Shown: positions 8,577-18,450, counted from the stretch's first letter. The stretch: DNA of 64,000 nucleotides from Rheinheimera sp. 1928-s (GCF_029269265.1 NZ_JARIXP010000002.1:82792-146791), one strand, 5' to 3'. Numbers and translations are program-made. The notes: generated by a model from the sequence alone, not told the origin.

Positions 8577-9509
8577 CTAAATCCTGTTCCTGATACTGAC
8601 CTGATAATTCATCCGGCTCATTTGTTCAGGTAACTGCAGATCCGAAGCACCAGTAGCTGCAAACTGCAATGAGATACGCACCGAAATAATATCCATCCAA
8701 TCCGGCACCAGATTGGCGTCTCGCCAGCTTCTGCTGCGCTCGTCCATAAACTCCAGTTGTAAATCACTGACACCATATAGAATTTCTTCAGCAGTGCTGT
8801 TATTTCTGACCCGAAATAAAGAGGTACTTTGTTGATCTGTGCTGGGGGCTATATACCAGCTGATCGAATCAAAGTTCATCAGCATGGCATTGACTGCATA
8901 TTGTTTTGCTGTGCCAGTTGCACCATCACACAACAAGGGAAAGCCCAAACCTGAAGTGCAGTTACTGGCATTCGCCTGATGAGAAACTCCGGTCAGATCG
9001 GTACCACTGGCACTAAAGATACTGCTTAAAGTTTCATCACAGAGGATCAATAAATCGCCATTTTGGATCTGGTGTTCCGTGCTGAGTACTAACTGATTTA
9101 ATGCTGCATCATGTGATTCCACGCTGTAGCTACGACCAGAGCCAAACATCAACCGGATAGCATCGGTACCGGCCAGCGGAGTCACTCCATTGATCGCTGG
9201 AGCAGGCTGCTGAAAACCTTCAATGCCGCCGTTCCAGACCGCCCAGGCTGAGCCTGCCACATTGGCAGCATTAAGCACATTCACCACTCGAGACGCATTG
9301 CCACAACCTATATAACCGGAGCGGCGGATATCATTAGCCATGAGTTCAAACGTAGTACGACTGGCATTTTGTAACTCGCCCAACACCACATTCAGTTCAG
9401 CCGTTTTACTGTTGGATAAATACACGCCAATGACAGAGCCTGTCAGTAATAAGCCAAGCAGCATAGCGATCATCAGTTCAGATAAAGTAAAACCCTGCTG
9501 CTGTTTCAT
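8577..9509 (-). CDS. pilW: PilW minor pilin, set A
   Basis: 310 residues. Leader MKQQQG|FTLSELMIAMLLGLLLTGSVIGVYL carries Glu at mature +5. It is followed by 'LQNASRTTFELMANDIRRSGYIGCG', a hallmark of PilW (the 'DIR.AGY.GC' segment). Its ATG overlaps the pilV stop by four bases. PilW is one of the minor pilins of the tip complex that primes type IV pilus assembly. The set B counterpart at 2647-3588 has lost the GYIGC motif, which supports long divergence of the two sets. Confidence 0.92.
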   Translation of the reverse strand: MKQQQGFTLSELMIAMLLGLLLTGSVIGVYLSNSKTAELNVVLGELQNASRTTFELMANDIRRSGYIGCGNASRVVNVLNAANVAGSAWAVWNGGIEGFQQPAPAINGVTPLAGTDAIRLMFGSGRSYSVESHDAALNQLVLSTEHQIQNGDLLILCDETLSSIFSASGTDLTGVSHQANASNCTSGLGFPLLCDGATGTAKQYAVNAMLMNFDSISWYIAPSTDQQSTSLFRVRNNSTAEEILYGVSDLQLEFMDERSRSWRDANLVPDWMDIISVRISLQFAATGASDLQLPEQMSRMNYQVSIRNRI

Positions 9510-9937
9510 GGCCTCACCTGAATTTCGAAATTACTGGAACCTGCTACCTTTTCGTCCTGCCAGCTAATACTGATGGTATAAACACCTGCGCCTGCATCCC
9601 ACTCTATTTCTGGGCAACTTGTAGTTCCTGTGGCGAGTTGTAACTGCAGTGCCCAGTCGGCCAGCAGTTGAGACTCGCAATTCCCCGCGTAAGAACCGGC
9701 CCTGGCGACAACAGGGTTGGATCGGATTATTTCAGTTAAAGTACCAGCCATAATCAGCGCAGTGGTGCGTTCCTGCGCACTTTGGCTATAGCGCACCGAG
9801 CTGCTTTGCAAAGCGGCTATACCCAATAAACCAATAGCCAGTACTAATACCGAAATCAGGATTTCAATCAAGGCTATGCCTTGTTGCCTGAAGCTGGAGC
9901 CATGGTGATTGTTGCTATAGAGGCTGTGCATCTGCAT
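9506..9937 (-). CDS. pilV: PilV minor pilin, set A
   Basis: 143 residues. Leader ending SFRQQG|IALIEILISVLVLAIGLLGIAALQ has Glu at mature +5 and the 'GLLGIAALQ....RYSQSA.ERT.A...A..L.E.IRSNP' pattern that defines PilV. The first ATG gives a 20-residue leader; an in-frame ATG two codons later is equally possible. It starts three bases after the fimT stop and overlaps pilW, so it belongs to one polycistronic message. It serves as a minor pilin of the priming complex. Confidence 0.92.
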   Translation of the reverse strand: MQMHSLYSNNHHGSSFRQQGIALIEILISVLVLAIGLLGIAALQSSSVRYSQSAQERTTALIMAGTLTEIIRSNPVVARAGSYAGNCESQLLADWALQLQLATGTTSCPEIEWDAGAGVYTISISWQDEKVAGSSNFEIQVRP

Positions 9938-9940
9938 TCC

Positions 9941-10495
9941 TTATCCAGCGCCGCATTGGGACAGTTGAATACGGCTGCGTCCACCGGATAAAAACGCCAA
10001 AGTTCTGCCATTATCGGCAAACTCCGGGCCATCAGCACACAAGCTAAAACTTGAATTCAGCGGTTGATTGGTTTGACTGCGGATCAAGCCCTGACCACTA
10101 AAACGCAGCTCTGTAAAACCGGCACTGATGATCAGCCGCCCGTCAAAACGTCCGGCCCGGATCACTGTAGGGGGTGAAGCGGTATCGACCAGCACCCAGC
10201 CTTGCCAGGAACCACTTGCAGCCGAACAGTCACTCAGTTCGGCATTGGCTTTGCATAAACGTATAGTTTGATTTTGTTTAATGGCTTCAGAGCGCGCCAG
10301 TTGGATCACAGAAAGCAGTTCATTGGCTTGCCCGGACAAACGGTTTCGGGCTAATAAATCAGTAAAAGACGGCACAGCAACAGCCACAAGCACCAACAGC
10401 ACCAGAAGGGAAATCATCAGTTCAATCAGGGTAAAAGCTTTTTGCCGCTGCAACAAAGGACGATCATCCATTTGTTTACTACTCCCATAGGCCAC
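9941..10495 (-). CDS. fimT: FimT/FimU-type minor pilin (GspH family), first gene of set A
   Basis: 184 residues. After a 20-residue leader the helix FTLIELMISLLVLLVLVAVAVPSF appears with Glu at mature +5. The residue before the cleavage site is Ala20 (KA|FTLIE), not the usual Gly. Downstream 'NELLSVIQLARSEAIKQNQTIRLC', 'WQGWVLVD' and a late 'SFSLC...G....LAFLSGGRSRI' are GspH/FimT signatures. It is the promoter-proximal gene of the minor-pilin operon; no convincing sigma-54 site was seen upstream. GspH/FimU proteins link the tip complex to the pilus body. Confidence 0.9.
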   Translation of the reverse strand: MAYGSSKQMDDRPLLQRQKAFTLIELMISLLVLLVLVAVAVPSFTDLLARNRLSGQANELLSVIQLARSEAIKQNQTIRLCKANAELSDCSAASGSWQGWVLVDTASPPTVIRAGRFDGRLIISAGFTELRFSGQGLIRSQTNQPLNSSFSLCADGPEFADNGRTLAFLSGGRSRIQLSQCGAG

Positions 10496-10562
10496 CTGCT
10501 GATATGGACCAAGGGTTTAAGCATAGCAAAAGATCGGCAGGACGCTAGGAGCTCAACAGCAC

Positions 10563-10596
10563 AGCGATGCCTGAAGTGCAGGCTTCAGGCATCGCT
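10563..10596 (-). terminator. Strong hairpin downstream of ispH
   Basis: A perfect 14-bp stem (AGCGATGCCTGAAG with CTTCAGGCATCGCT) closes a 6-base loop. It lies 36 bases past the ispH stop and about 70 bases before the fimT start. Neither strand has a clear U-tract, so it may be a factor-assisted terminator or a 3'-end stabiliser separating the ispH operon from the pilus operon. No clear sigma-70 promoter is visible between it and fimT; a TGCTATGCT element near 10520-10535 on the minus strand is only a weak candidate. Confidence 0.55.
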
Positions 10597-10631
10597 GGTT
10601 AACAGAGGGAAAATTATTTGAAAACAGACTA

Positions 10632-11561
10632 TTATCGAAGCTCTGCCGGCACAGCAAAAATAACGTTTTCTTCACGGCCTGGGTGCTCAATCACTTGTTT
10701 GCCACCCCATTCAGTCAAACGCTGTACGACCTGCTGCACCAGTACTTCAGGTGCTGAAGCACCAGCTGTTACCCCCACAGATTTGACATCTTTTAGCCAG
10801 TCCTGCTGAATATCAGCAGCGGTATCAATCAGGTAAGAGCGACAACCCATTTTTTCAGCGAGTTCTCGCAAGCGGTTCGAGTTGCTGCTGTTTTTTGCAC
10901 CGACCACCAGTAACAATTCTGTTTTAGCAGAAAGTTCACGCACCGCATCCTGACGATTTTGTGTGGCATAACAGATATCGTCTTTACGTGGCCCTTCGAT
11001 ATCAGGGAAACGTTTGCGCAGCGCATCAATCACATCAGCGGTATCATCGACAGATAAAGTGGTCTGGCTGCTGAAGCATAACACTGCAGGGTTTTTCACC
11101 TGCAGCTTTTCAACGTCTTCGACCGACTCGACCAGGTAAATACCACCTTCAGCGTTGTCGTATTGGCCCATAGTGCCTTCCACCTCAGGGTGTCCGGCAT
11201 GACCAATCAGAATACATTCAATACCTTTACGACTTGCGCGGGTGACTTCCATATGCACTTTAGTGACCAAAGGACAAGTGGCATCAAACACTTTCAACCC
11301 ACGTTGCTTCGCATTTTCACGCACCGCCTGCGACACACCATGAGCACTGAAAATGACGATGGCGTCATCCGGCACTTCGTCCAGCTCGTCAACAAAAACT
11401 GCACCGGCACGACGTAAGCCGTCCACCACAAATTTGTTATGCACCACTTCATGACGCACATAAATAGGCGGCTCATAAATTTCAAGCGCGCGGGAGACGA
11501 TGCTGATAGCACGGTCTACACCAGCACAAAAACCACGTGGATTGGCGAGTAAGATATCCAT
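10632..11561 (-). CDS. ispH: 4-hydroxy-3-methylbut-2-enyl diphosphate reductase
   Basis: 309 residues, close to E. coli IspH (316). It catalyses the last step of the MEP pathway, reducing HMBPP to IPP and DMAPP in the cytoplasm. The three cysteines that hold the [4Fe-4S] cluster are C12 (NPRGFCAG), C96 (DATCPLV) and C197 (DDICYAT). '[16 protein letters not shown]' and 'SNSNRL' are also conserved. Last gene of the murJ-ribF-ileS-lspA-fkpB-ispH operon, three bases after fkpB. It needs an iron-sulfur cluster, which the Isc system at 54.6-60 kb would supply; ispG, the preceding pathway step, is at 49.1-50.2 kb. Confidence 0.97.
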   Translation of the reverse strand: MDILLANPRGFCAGVDRAISIVSRALEIYEPPIYVRHEVVHNKFVVDGLRRAGAVFVDELDEVPDDAIVIFSAHGVSQAVRENAKQRGLKVFDATCPLVTKVHMEVTRASRKGIECILIGHAGHPEVEGTMGQYDNAEGGIYLVESVEDVEKLQVKNPAVLCFSSQTTLSVDDTADVIDALRKRFPDIEGPRKDDICYATQNRQDAVRELSAKTELLLVVGAKNSSNSNRLRELAEKMGCRSYLIDTAADIQQDWLKDVKSVGVTAGASAPEVLVQQVVQRLTEWGGKQVIEHPGREENVIFAVPAELR

Positions 11562-11563
11562 AA

Positions 11564-11995
11564 TTAATTGATAACCTGTACGATTTCAACATTAAAGGTC
11601 AGAGTCTGGCCTGCCAGCGGATGGTTAAAATCCACAGTCACAGACTCTCCTACCACTTCACGAATAAGACCCGGCAGCTCAGAACCATCTGGCATAGCAA
11701 AACCTACGATCATGCCGACTGTTGCCGGCGCGTCTGCAGAGAACTTACTGCGGTCGACATAATAAATATTGTCGGGGTTTGGCATACCGTAGGCATCCTC
11801 CGGCGCCAGCGTAAAAGTACGTTTGTCGCCAGCAGCCATACCGCCTAACTGAGCTTCAAAAGCGGGCGACAAGCTGCCGTCCCCCATTTGCAGTTTGGCG
11901 GGTTTGTTATGCACACGGGTGCTTTCGGCGGCGCTGCCATCGGATAATTTAATATCAAAGTGAAATATCACAGTACTGCCTGGACCTATGATCAC
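11564..11995 (-). CDS. fkpB: FKBP-type peptidyl-prolyl isomerase (SlpA/FkpB)
   Basis: 143 residues. The FKBP half-domains flank an inserted 'IF' flap: '[18 protein letters not shown]', '[34 protein letters not shown]', then 'NPLAGQTL'-like '[16 protein letters not shown]', all typical of the SlyD/SlpA subfamily. No histidine-rich tail is present, so it is SlpA/FkpB rather than SlyD. Cytoplasmic chaperone/isomerase. The start overlaps the lspA stop by four bases; the position between lspA and ispH is conserved in gammaproteobacteria. Confidence 0.95.
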   Translation of the reverse strand: MIIGPGSTVIFHFDIKLSDGSAAESTRVHNKPAKLQMGDGSLSPAFEAQLGGMAAGDKRTFTLAPEDAYGMPNPDNIYYVDRSKFSADAPATVGMIVGFAMPDGSELPGLIREVVGESVTVDFNHPLAGQTLTFNVEIVQVIN

Positions 11996-12534
11996 TGCTT
12001 GTCTCCTGAAGTCACTTTTTGGCTTTCGCTTTCGTTAGTAAAGCTATCCCAAATCAGTAAAACTGCGCCAATACTGATAGCACAATCGGCGATATTAAAA
12101 ATAGGGTACTGCCAGCTCTGATAAAACACATGCAGAAAATCAACCACATAACCATAGAGGCTACGGTCAATTAAATTACCAATAGCACCGCTGATAATCA
12201 GACTCAAGGCTAAAGACAACTTCACCTGAGCTTTCGGTAAACGGCTTAACCAGATCGCTAATACGATACTGACGACTACGGCGATCACTGTAAATAACCA
12301 GCGTTGCCAACCACCAGCATCACCTAAAAATGAAAAAGCAGCGCCATAGTTACGGGCATAAGTGAAATTAAATACCGGCAATAAGGACACGGATTCGCCT
12401 AAGCTGAAGTTCTGAATGACCCATACTTTGCTAAGCTGGTCAGCGACCAGCACCAACAGCACCAGCCACCACCAGCGCCAGCCTGTTTCTCTGAATAAAC
12501 CCGCTTTCAATAACGACCCCTCAAATAAACGCAT
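11992..12534 (-). CDS. lspA: Lipoprotein signal peptidase (signal peptidase II)
   Basis: 180 residues, inner-membrane aspartyl protease that cuts prolipoproteins after lipidation of the +1 cysteine. Four hydrophobic segments are visible (about 22-40, 68-96, 105-122, 145-162). The catalytic dyad is D132 in 'GYVVDFLH' and D150 in 'FNIADCAI', spaced as in the family; 'NYGAAFSFL' and 'GNLIDR' are also conserved. Its ATG overlaps the ileS stop by one base (TGATG). Clients in this window include BamB, PilF/PilW and probably MltF. Confidence 0.97.
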   Translation of the reverse strand: MRLFEGSLLKAGLFRETGWRWWWLVLLVLVADQLSKVWVIQNFSLGESVSLLPVFNFTYARNYGAAFSFLGDAGGWQRWLFTVIAVVVSIVLAIWLSRLPKAQVKLSLALSLIISGAIGNLIDRSLYGYVVDFLHVFYQSWQYPIFNIADCAISIGAVLLIWDSFTNESESQKVTSGDKQ

Positions 12535-15362
12535 CAGGCAAACTTCCTTACTTCACCAGCACCTTCGACGTTATCCACACAGCGGATACAAATCAGCGGA
12601 TGCGCCGGATTCAAACCCACATCGTGTCTGTGGTGCCAGCAACGATCACACTTAGGCGCAGTAGATGCGTTCAATACCACAAAGAGGTTATCCATTTCGG
12701 TCGCTACTGCATCAGCAGGAGCAGCTTCAGCGGATACCACAGCAGTGGAGGTGAGCAAGGCAAAACGTAACTCATCACCGATAGAGGTCAGGTCTGTTGC
12801 CAGTTGGCCTTTAGCATACAAGGTCACTTCAGCTTGTAATGAAGCACCAATTTTGCCATCACGACGGCCTACTTCCAGCACCTTGTTGACTGCATCACGC
12901 ACTTCCAGCAGTTGTTGCCAGAAGGCATCATCAAACTGACCTGCAGGCACGGTGTCTAAACCCTGATACCAGACTTCAGTAAAGACAAACTCACTGTGCT
13001 GACCTGGCATCACTTCCCAGATTTCCTGCGCTGTGAAGCTCATAATAGGCGCCATCCAGCGCACCATGGCCTGTACAACATGGAATAAAGCAGTCTGGCA
13101 GGAGCGACGGGCTAAGCCATCGGTTTTGGCTGTGTATTGACGGTCTTTAATCACGTCTAAGTAGAAACTACCCAGCTCCACAGTACAGAAATTCATTAAC
13201 TTCTGGCTGACCTGATGGAACTGGTAGTTCTCATAGGCATCGACAATTTCCTGCTGTAATTTGGCAGCACGTTGCACCAGCCACAAATCCAGCTGCACCA
13301 TCTCTTCAAATGGCACCAGTTGCGTCTCTGGCTCAAAACCTTTTAAGTTCGCTAAAAGGAAACGGGCTGTGTTACGAATACGACGGTATTTGTCGGCAGC
13401 ACGGTTTAGGATTTCATCAGAGACAGTCATCTCTGAGGTGTAATCCGTAGTCGCTACCCATAAACGCAGGATATCGGCACCTAACTTGTTCATCACGTCC
13501 TGCGGCGACACCACATTGCCCAACGACTTGGACATTTTGCGGCCTTCACCATCCACAGTAAAACCATGGGTCAGTACTTGTTTGTATGGCGCGTGGTGTT
13601 TAATTGCCACACCAGTCATCAGGGAGGACATAAACCAGCCACGGTGCTGATCCGAACCTTCTAAATAGAGATCCGCCTGAGTGGCACCATGGAACTCAGC
13701 ACGAGGCTCAATCACACAAGCGTGAGTCACACCTGAGTCAAACCAGACATCCAGCGTGTCTGTCACTTTGACATATTGAGCTGCATCAGCGCCCAACAAA
13801 GTTTCAGCCTCTAAATCAAACCAGGCCTGAATACCAGACTGCTCCACTAACTTAGCAACTTGCTCCATCAAAGCCTGAGTATTTGGGTGCAGCGCACTGG
13901 TGTCTTTGTCGACAAAAAGCGCGATAGGCACGCCCCAGGTCCGTTGACGGGAAATACACCAGTCCGGACGACCTGCCACCATGTTTTCAATACGCTGCTG
14001 ACCCCAGTCCGGGATCCAGCGGGTTTTGCCAATTTCTTGCAGTGAGGTACTGCGCAGGCCTTTTTGTTCCATGCTGATAAACCACTGCGGCGTAGCACGG
14101 AAAATAATAGGGGTTTTATGGCGCCAGCAATGTGGGTAGCTGTGCGTTAAGGCTTTATGCACCAGCAGCTTGCCAGCATCTTTTAAAGCTTCCACCACAG
14201 AGTCGTTGGCTTTAAATACGTGCTGACCTGCAAAAAGTGGCGTATCCGGCAGATAGACGCCGTTCGCGCCTACAGGGTTAGCGACTTCTAAGTTGTATAA
14301 CTTACCGACAGTAAAATCTTCCGGGCCATGACCTGGCGCCGTATGCACAGCACCGGTACCAGAATCTGTTGTGACGTGATCACCTAAAATCACCGGCACT
14401 TCAAAGTCATACAACGGGTGTTTTAATTTCACCAGCTCCAGAGCCTGACCTTTGCAGAATCCAAGATTATGGTAATGCTCCACACCAGCGCGAGCCATTA
14501 CAGCAGTGACTAAATCTGTGGCTACAATTAAACGCTCAGGGCCGTTTGGTCCTTGTTCGACTTGCACCAGGCTGTAATCAATTTTGGCATTCAGGGCCAC
14601 AGCACGGTTGGCCGGAATAGTCCAGGGTGTGGTCGTCCAGATCACTACCGACACAGGACCAGAACCGGTATGACCTTCAGGGTGATCGAATTTATTCACA
14701 TCAGCTTCGTTCACCAGCGTAAAACGAACATCAATGGCCGGTGATACTTTATCCTGATATTCCACTTCAGCTTCAGCCAAAGCAGAACCACAGTCTGTAC
14801 ACCAGTGCACTGGCTTAAAGCCTTGCTGCAAATGACCATTGTCGATGATACGACCTAAAGAGCGGATGATATTGGCTTCGGTGGTGAAATCCATAGTGCG
14901 GTATGGATTGTCCCAATCGCCTAAAACACCTAAACGGATAAAGTCGACTTTCTGTGCTTCGATTTGCGTCAATGCATAATCACGGCATTTTTGACGGAAT
15001 TCAGCGGCGCTCAGCTTCACGCCTGGCTTGCCGTATTTCTTTTCAACGACCAGCTCAATAGGCAAACCATGACAGTCCCAACCCGGTACATAAGGGGCAT
15101 CGAAGTCAGACAAGGTCTTGGCTTTAACAATCATATCCTTGAGGATTTTATTGACCGCGTGACCAATGTGAATGTTACCGTTGGCGTATGGAGGGCCATC
15201 GTGCAGGATAAAGGTTTTTTTACCTTGTTTGGCCTGACGAATTTTCTGGTACAGATTTTTTTCTGTCCAACTGGCTAACATCTGTGGCTCACGCTGCGCA
15301 AGGTTGGCGCGCATGGCAAAAGCCGTGTCCGGTAAATTCAAAGTCTGCTTGTAGTCAGTCAT
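12534..15362 (-). CDS. ileS: Isoleucyl-tRNA synthetase
   Basis: 942 residues, near E. coli IleS (938). The class I signatures are 'HIGH' at 65-68 ([12 protein letters not shown]) and KMSKS at 609-613 ([11 protein letters not shown]). The editing (CP1) domain with '[14 protein letters not shown]' lies between them. A C-terminal zinc finger (CDRCW...CIRC in the last 45 residues) is present. Charges tRNA-Ile with isoleucine in the cytoplasm. It lies between ribF and lspA in one operon, 54 bases after ribF. Confidence 0.98.
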   Translation of the reverse strand: MTDYKQTLNLPDTAFAMRANLAQREPQMLASWTEKNLYQKIRQAKQGKKTFILHDGPPYANGNIHIGHAVNKILKDMIVKAKTLSDFDAPYVPGWDCHGLPIELVVEKKYGKPGVKLSAAEFRQKCRDYALTQIEAQKVDFIRLGVLGDWDNPYRTMDFTTEANIIRSLGRIIDNGHLQQGFKPVHWCTDCGSALAEAEVEYQDKVSPAIDVRFTLVNEADVNKFDHPEGHTGSGPVSVVIWTTTPWTIPANRAVALNAKIDYSLVQVEQGPNGPERLIVATDLVTAVMARAGVEHYHNLGFCKGQALELVKLKHPLYDFEVPVILGDHVTTDSGTGAVHTAPGHGPEDFTVGKLYNLEVANPVGANGVYLPDTPLFAGQHVFKANDSVVEALKDAGKLLVHKALTHSYPHCWRHKTPIIFRATPQWFISMEQKGLRSTSLQEIGKTRWIPDWGQQRIENMVAGRPDWCISRQRTWGVPIALFVDKDTSALHPNTQALMEQVAKLVEQSGIQAWFDLEAETLLGADAAQYVKVTDTLDVWFDSGVTHACVIEPRAEFHGATQADLYLEGSDQHRGWFMSSLMTGVAIKHHAPYKQVLTHGFTVDGEGRKMSKSLGNVVSPQDVMNKLGADILRLWVATTDYTSEMTVSDEILNRAADKYRRIRNTARFLLANLKGFEPETQLVPFEEMVQLDLWLVQRAAKLQQEIVDAYENYQFHQVSQKLMNFCTVELGSFYLDVIKDRQYTAKTDGLARRSCQTALFHVVQAMVRWMAPIMSFTAQEIWEVMPGQHSEFVFTEVWYQGLDTVPAGQFDDAFWQQLLEVRDAVNKVLEVGRRDGKIGASLQAEVTLYAKGQLATDLTSIGDELRFALLTSTAVVSAEAAPADAVATEMDNLFVVLNASTAPKCDRCWHHRHDVGLNPAHPLICIRCVDNVEGAGEVRKFA

Positions 15363-15416
15363 CCGTTGTTGTTCCGTCTTCTTTAAGTTTAAATTCGTTA
15401 TCGTGTTGCCAGTGAC

Positions 15417-16349
15417 TTAAGCCGATGGCAAGCCAAAATAGCCGCGTGCCTGCTGCGCATCTAAAGCAATTTGTTGCTGCAATTGCGCAAGGCCGTCAAA
15501 ACGTCGCTCGGGCCTGATTTTCTTTTTTAAAATCACTTCAATCTGCTGGCCGTATAAGTCGCCGTTAAAATCAAAAAAATGAGCTTCAAGCTGCTCTTTT
15601 TTACCCTGCAAAGTCGGTCTGGAACCAATATTGGCGACACCATGGTAACGGCCCATTTGGGTTACAGCTTCAATGGCATAAACACCATGCACAGGTAAAT
15701 TCTTACGGTAAAGCCAGACATTGGCTGTTGGAAAACCCAACTGACGCCCTACTTTCTGGCCATGCCGCACCCGCCCCATTAATGAGAATGGCCGGCCTAA
15801 CATTTGTGCTGCCAGCTCTAACTGATCCTGCTCCAACGCCTGGCGAATTAACGTACTGCTAACCCGTTGATCATTTTGTTTCAGGCTGGCGGTGCTGCTC
15901 AAACCAAAACCATGCTGCACTGCAGCTTGTTGTAGCAAAGCAAAATTTCCGGCACGGTTTTTACCAAAACAAAAATCATCACCGACAATCAGATGCTTTA
16001 CACCGAGTTTATTCAGCAATAAGTCCTGAATAAATTGCTCTGGCTGCTGACTGGCAAAGTCACGGGTAAAAGGCACGCAAAGCATGCGATCCACACCTTG
16101 TTGCGCCAGCCAATGGTATTTTTCCCGAAAACGGCATAAACGCGCTGGTGCAGCTTCAGGGTTAAACAGCTCCAGTGGTTGGGGTTCAAACACCATCACC
16201 ACTGCAGGTAAATTCAACTCTGCCGCAATAGCTTTTAATTGCGTCAGTACTGCCTGATGTCCCAGATGCACGCCATCAAAATTGCCAATAGTTAAGACGC
16301 AGCCCTGATGTCTGGGTTGAATTGTATGTAAGCCGCGAATTAACTCCAT
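15417..16349 (-). CDS. ribF: Bifunctional riboflavin kinase / FAD synthetase
   Basis: 310 residues (E. coli 313). The N-terminal FAD synthetase (nucleotidyltransferase) domain carries 'GNFDGVHLGH' at 22-31 and 'SSTLIR' at 164-169. The C-terminal flavokinase domain carries 'GRQLGFPTAN' at 201-210 and 'HGVYA' just after. It converts riboflavin to FMN and then FAD. It sits between murJ and ileS, 51 bases after murJ, as in many gammaproteobacteria. Confidence 0.97.
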   Translation of the reverse strand: MELIRGLHTIQPRHQGCVLTIGNFDGVHLGHQAVLTQLKAIAAELNLPAVVMVFEPQPLELFNPEAAPARLCRFREKYHWLAQQGVDRMLCVPFTRDFASQQPEQFIQDLLLNKLGVKHLIVGDDFCFGKNRAGNFALLQQAAVQHGFGLSSTASLKQNDQRVSSTLIRQALEQDQLELAAQMLGRPFSLMGRVRHGQKVGRQLGFPTANVWLYRKNLPVHGVYAIEAVTQMGRYHGVANIGSRPTLQGKKEQLEAHFFDFNGDLYGQQIEVILKKKIRPERRFDGLAQLQQQIALDAQQARGYFGLPSA

Positions 16350-16400
16350 TCGGTATTCTTACTCTGCTGCTGCGAAAAGTGCCCGATTATAACCGCATAA

Positions 16401-17975
16401 TCATTTGCTTTCAGCATTTGTCTGGCGTTTAAAATCGTTCAAACGCACACCAAACACAAAAAGTAAAACAAAGTAGGCCGCAATAGCAAAAGCAAAATAA
16501 GCCAATAAATGCAGCACCTGACCTGATAAACCTAAAGCAATCCAGCCAGTGAGGTCAGGCATCACATAAAAAATACAGCCTGCCATCACAGCGGCGGCGA
16601 TAAAAGCTTTGGCGATAAACCAGCTGGTTTTGTTGCTGAAACTATAAATATCGCGCTGCTTTAAGCCACGATAAAGTAAATATGCATTTAAAGTACCGGA
16701 CATAGCTGTGGCTAACGCCAGACCAACATAACTTAAAAAAGGCGCCAGCATCAGGTTAAACGCCATATTGGCGACCATAGCGATAATGGCGATGCGCACC
16801 GGGGTTTTAATATCCTGGCGTGCATAAAAAGCAGGTGCCAGCACTTTAATCAACATAAGCGCAACCAAACCAGTGTTATAAGCGATCAGGCTGTAAGAGG
16901 TTTTCACTACATCATCGGCGCTGAATTCACCACGCATAAAGACCGAAGCAATAATAGGTTCTGCCAGCACTATTAAACCCATCATGGATGGAATACCAAA
17001 CAGGCAAATAAAACGCACAGCCCAGTCGAGGGTGTATTTAAAAGCTTCTTCGCTGGCGGATGCGTAATGACGTGACAAGCCAGGCAAAATCACAGTGGCA
17101 ATGGCGATACCAAATAAACCTAAAGGAAATTCCAGTAAACGGTCAGAGTAATACAACCAGCTGACAGCACCTGTGACTAAAAAGGATGCGATAATGGCAT
17201 CCAGTAATAAGTTAATCTGACTGACGGAAACACCAAATAAAGCAGGGATCATCAAAGTGCGGATTTTCGTCACGTTGGGGTCTTTCCAGCCCCAGCGTGG
17301 CATCACCAATAATCCGGCTTTAGCTAAAAACGGTAGTTGGAACAAAAACTGAATTAAGCCGCCTAAAAATACCCCCCAGGCAATGGCTTCAGCCGGGTTT
17401 TGCATTTGCGGCGCCAGATAAATAGCAGCCCCTATCATGGCAATATTTAAAAATACCGGAGTAAAAGCCGCTACGGCAAATTTGTTATAGGTGTTCAGCA
17501 CAGCACCAGATAAAGCGACAAAAGTGATAAACCATAAATAAGGAAAGGTGATTTTTAACAGGAAACTGGCCTGAATGTATTTATCACCCTCTGGTGCACC
17601 GTCTAAATAAGCGTTAAACCAGCCAGCACCAAATAACATCATCAACACAGGTGAGCCAATCACCGCCAGTAAAGTGACTCCAGTGACAATAAAACCTAAG
17701 GTCCCCGCTGCTTTGGCAATCAGCTCCCGCACCGCATCATCGCCATGTTTTTCTTTTACTTCAGCCAGTACAGGCACAAAAGCTTGTGAAAATGCGCCTT
17801 CAGCAAATAAACGGCGCAAAAAATTAGGAATTCGATTGGCCATAAAAAAAACGTCGGCCATAGCACCTGCGCCCAGTACGTTGGCAACAATCACATCACG
17901 TACCAAGCCCAATACCCGTGAAATAAGGGTCATAAAGCTTACGATCATGCCTGATTTTAATAATTTTCCTGACAC
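16401..17975 (-). CDS. murJ: Lipid II flippase MurJ
   Basis: 524 residues from a GTG start at 17975, giving MSGKLLKSGMIVSFMTLISR, the usual MurJ N-terminus. AGGAG lies six bases upstream of this GTG, while the longer frames (GTG 18011, ATG 17996) lack an SD and would add 7-12 non-conserved residues. About 14 hydrophobic segments are visible. Key residues include the early Arg in 'SRVLGLVRD' and 'NRIPNFLRRLFAEGAFSQAFVP', the MurJ hallmark. It moves lipid II across the inner membrane for peptidoglycan synthesis. First gene of the ribF-ileS-lspA-fkpB-ispH operon, divergent from rpsT. Confidence 0.95.
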   Translation of the reverse strand: MSGKLLKSGMIVSFMTLISRVLGLVRDVIVANVLGAGAMADVFFMANRIPNFLRRLFAEGAFSQAFVPVLAEVKEKHGDDAVRELIAKAAGTLGFIVTGVTLLAVIGSPVLMMLFGAGWFNAYLDGAPEGDKYIQASFLLKITFPYLWFITFVALSGAVLNTYNKFAVAAFTPVFLNIAMIGAAIYLAPQMQNPAEAIAWGVFLGGLIQFLFQLPFLAKAGLLVMPRWGWKDPNVTKIRTLMIPALFGVSVSQINLLLDAIIASFLVTGAVSWLYYSDRLLEFPLGLFGIAIATVILPGLSRHYASASEEAFKYTLDWAVRFICLFGIPSMMGLIVLAEPIIASVFMRGEFSADDVVKTSYSLIAYNTGLVALMLIKVLAPAFYARQDIKTPVRIAIIAMVANMAFNLMLAPFLSYVGLALATAMSGTLNAYLLYRGLKQRDIYSFSNKTSWFIAKAFIAAAVMAGCIFYVMPDLTGWIALGLSGQVLHLLAYFAFAIAAYFVLLFVFGVRLNDFKRQTNAESK

Positions 17976-18074
17976 AGACTGCTCCTGCAACGACATTTCT
18001 GCTATTTTCACCCGAGTCAGAGTGGATTACCAGCGAAGGGCTAATTTTATTCTGTAATCTGTCAAGGAAACCAT

Positions 18075-18105
18075 TTGACAAGGGCCTACAAAATAGGCAT
18101 ATTAT
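18075..18105 (+). promoter_or_regulatory. Candidate sigma-70 promoter of rpsT
   Basis: A perfect -35 hexamer TTGACA (18075-18080) is followed after 17 to 19 bases by CATATT/TATTAT (18098-18105). This leaves a leader of about 35 bases before the rpsT start, with TAGGAG just upstream of it. Read by eye; the exact -10 register is uncertain. Confidence 0.6.
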
Positions 18106-18147
18106 GCGGCCTTTAAAGGTCCCGGTTTAGTTTTTAGGAGTGTTACC

Positions 18148-18423
18148 TTGGCTAACATCAAGTCTGCTAAGAAGCGCGCTATTCAATCAGAAAAGCGTCG
18201 TCAGCAAAACGCAAGTCAGCGCTCAATGATGCGTACTTTCATGAAGAAAACATACGCTGCAGTGTTAACTGCTGATCTGGCTGCTTCACAAGAAGCGTTC
18301 AAAAAGATGGTTCCAATTTTGGATCGTATGGCAGACAAAGGTCTGATCCATAAGAACAAAGCTGCCCGTCATAAGTCACGCTTAAATGCACATGTTAAAG
18401 CTTTAGCTACTAAAGCCGCTTAA
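18148..18423 (+). CDS. rpsT: 30S ribosomal protein S20 (UUG start)
   Basis: 91 residues, lysine- and arginine-rich, beginning [18 protein letters not shown] after the initiator; E. coli S20 has 87. The initiation codon is TTG at 18148 with TAGGAG seven bases upstream. E. coli rpsT also uses UUG, where the weak start is part of autogenous control by S20, so similar regulation is likely here. S20 binds 16S rRNA early in 30S assembly. The gene is monocistronic, divergent from murJ, and followed by a tetraloop hairpin and a strong terminator. Confidence 0.98.
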   Translation: MANIKSAKKRAIQSEKRRQQNASQRSMMRTFMKKTYAAVLTADLAASQEAFKKMVPILDRMADKGLIHKNKAARHKSRLNAHVKALATKAA

Positions 18424-18432
18424 TTTCAATTC

Positions 18433-18450
18433 GCTGTTGTTCGCAACAGC
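18433..18450 (+). other. UUCG-tetraloop hairpin after rpsT
   Basis: GCTGTTG-TTCG-CAACAGC forms a 7-bp stem closed by the very stable UUCG tetraloop, 10 bases past the rpsT stop and before the terminator. It has no U-tract of its own. Likely an mRNA 3'-end protective structure. Confidence 0.6.

Noticed and set aside
10496..10631. Sigma-54 promoter for the minor-pilin operon
   Set aside because: I looked for TGGCAC-N5-TTGC on the minus strand and found no acceptable match.
17976..18011. Longer murJ start (GTG 18011 or ATG 17996)
   Set aside because: No SD in front of either, while GTG 17975 has AGGAG at six bases and gives the conserved N-terminus.
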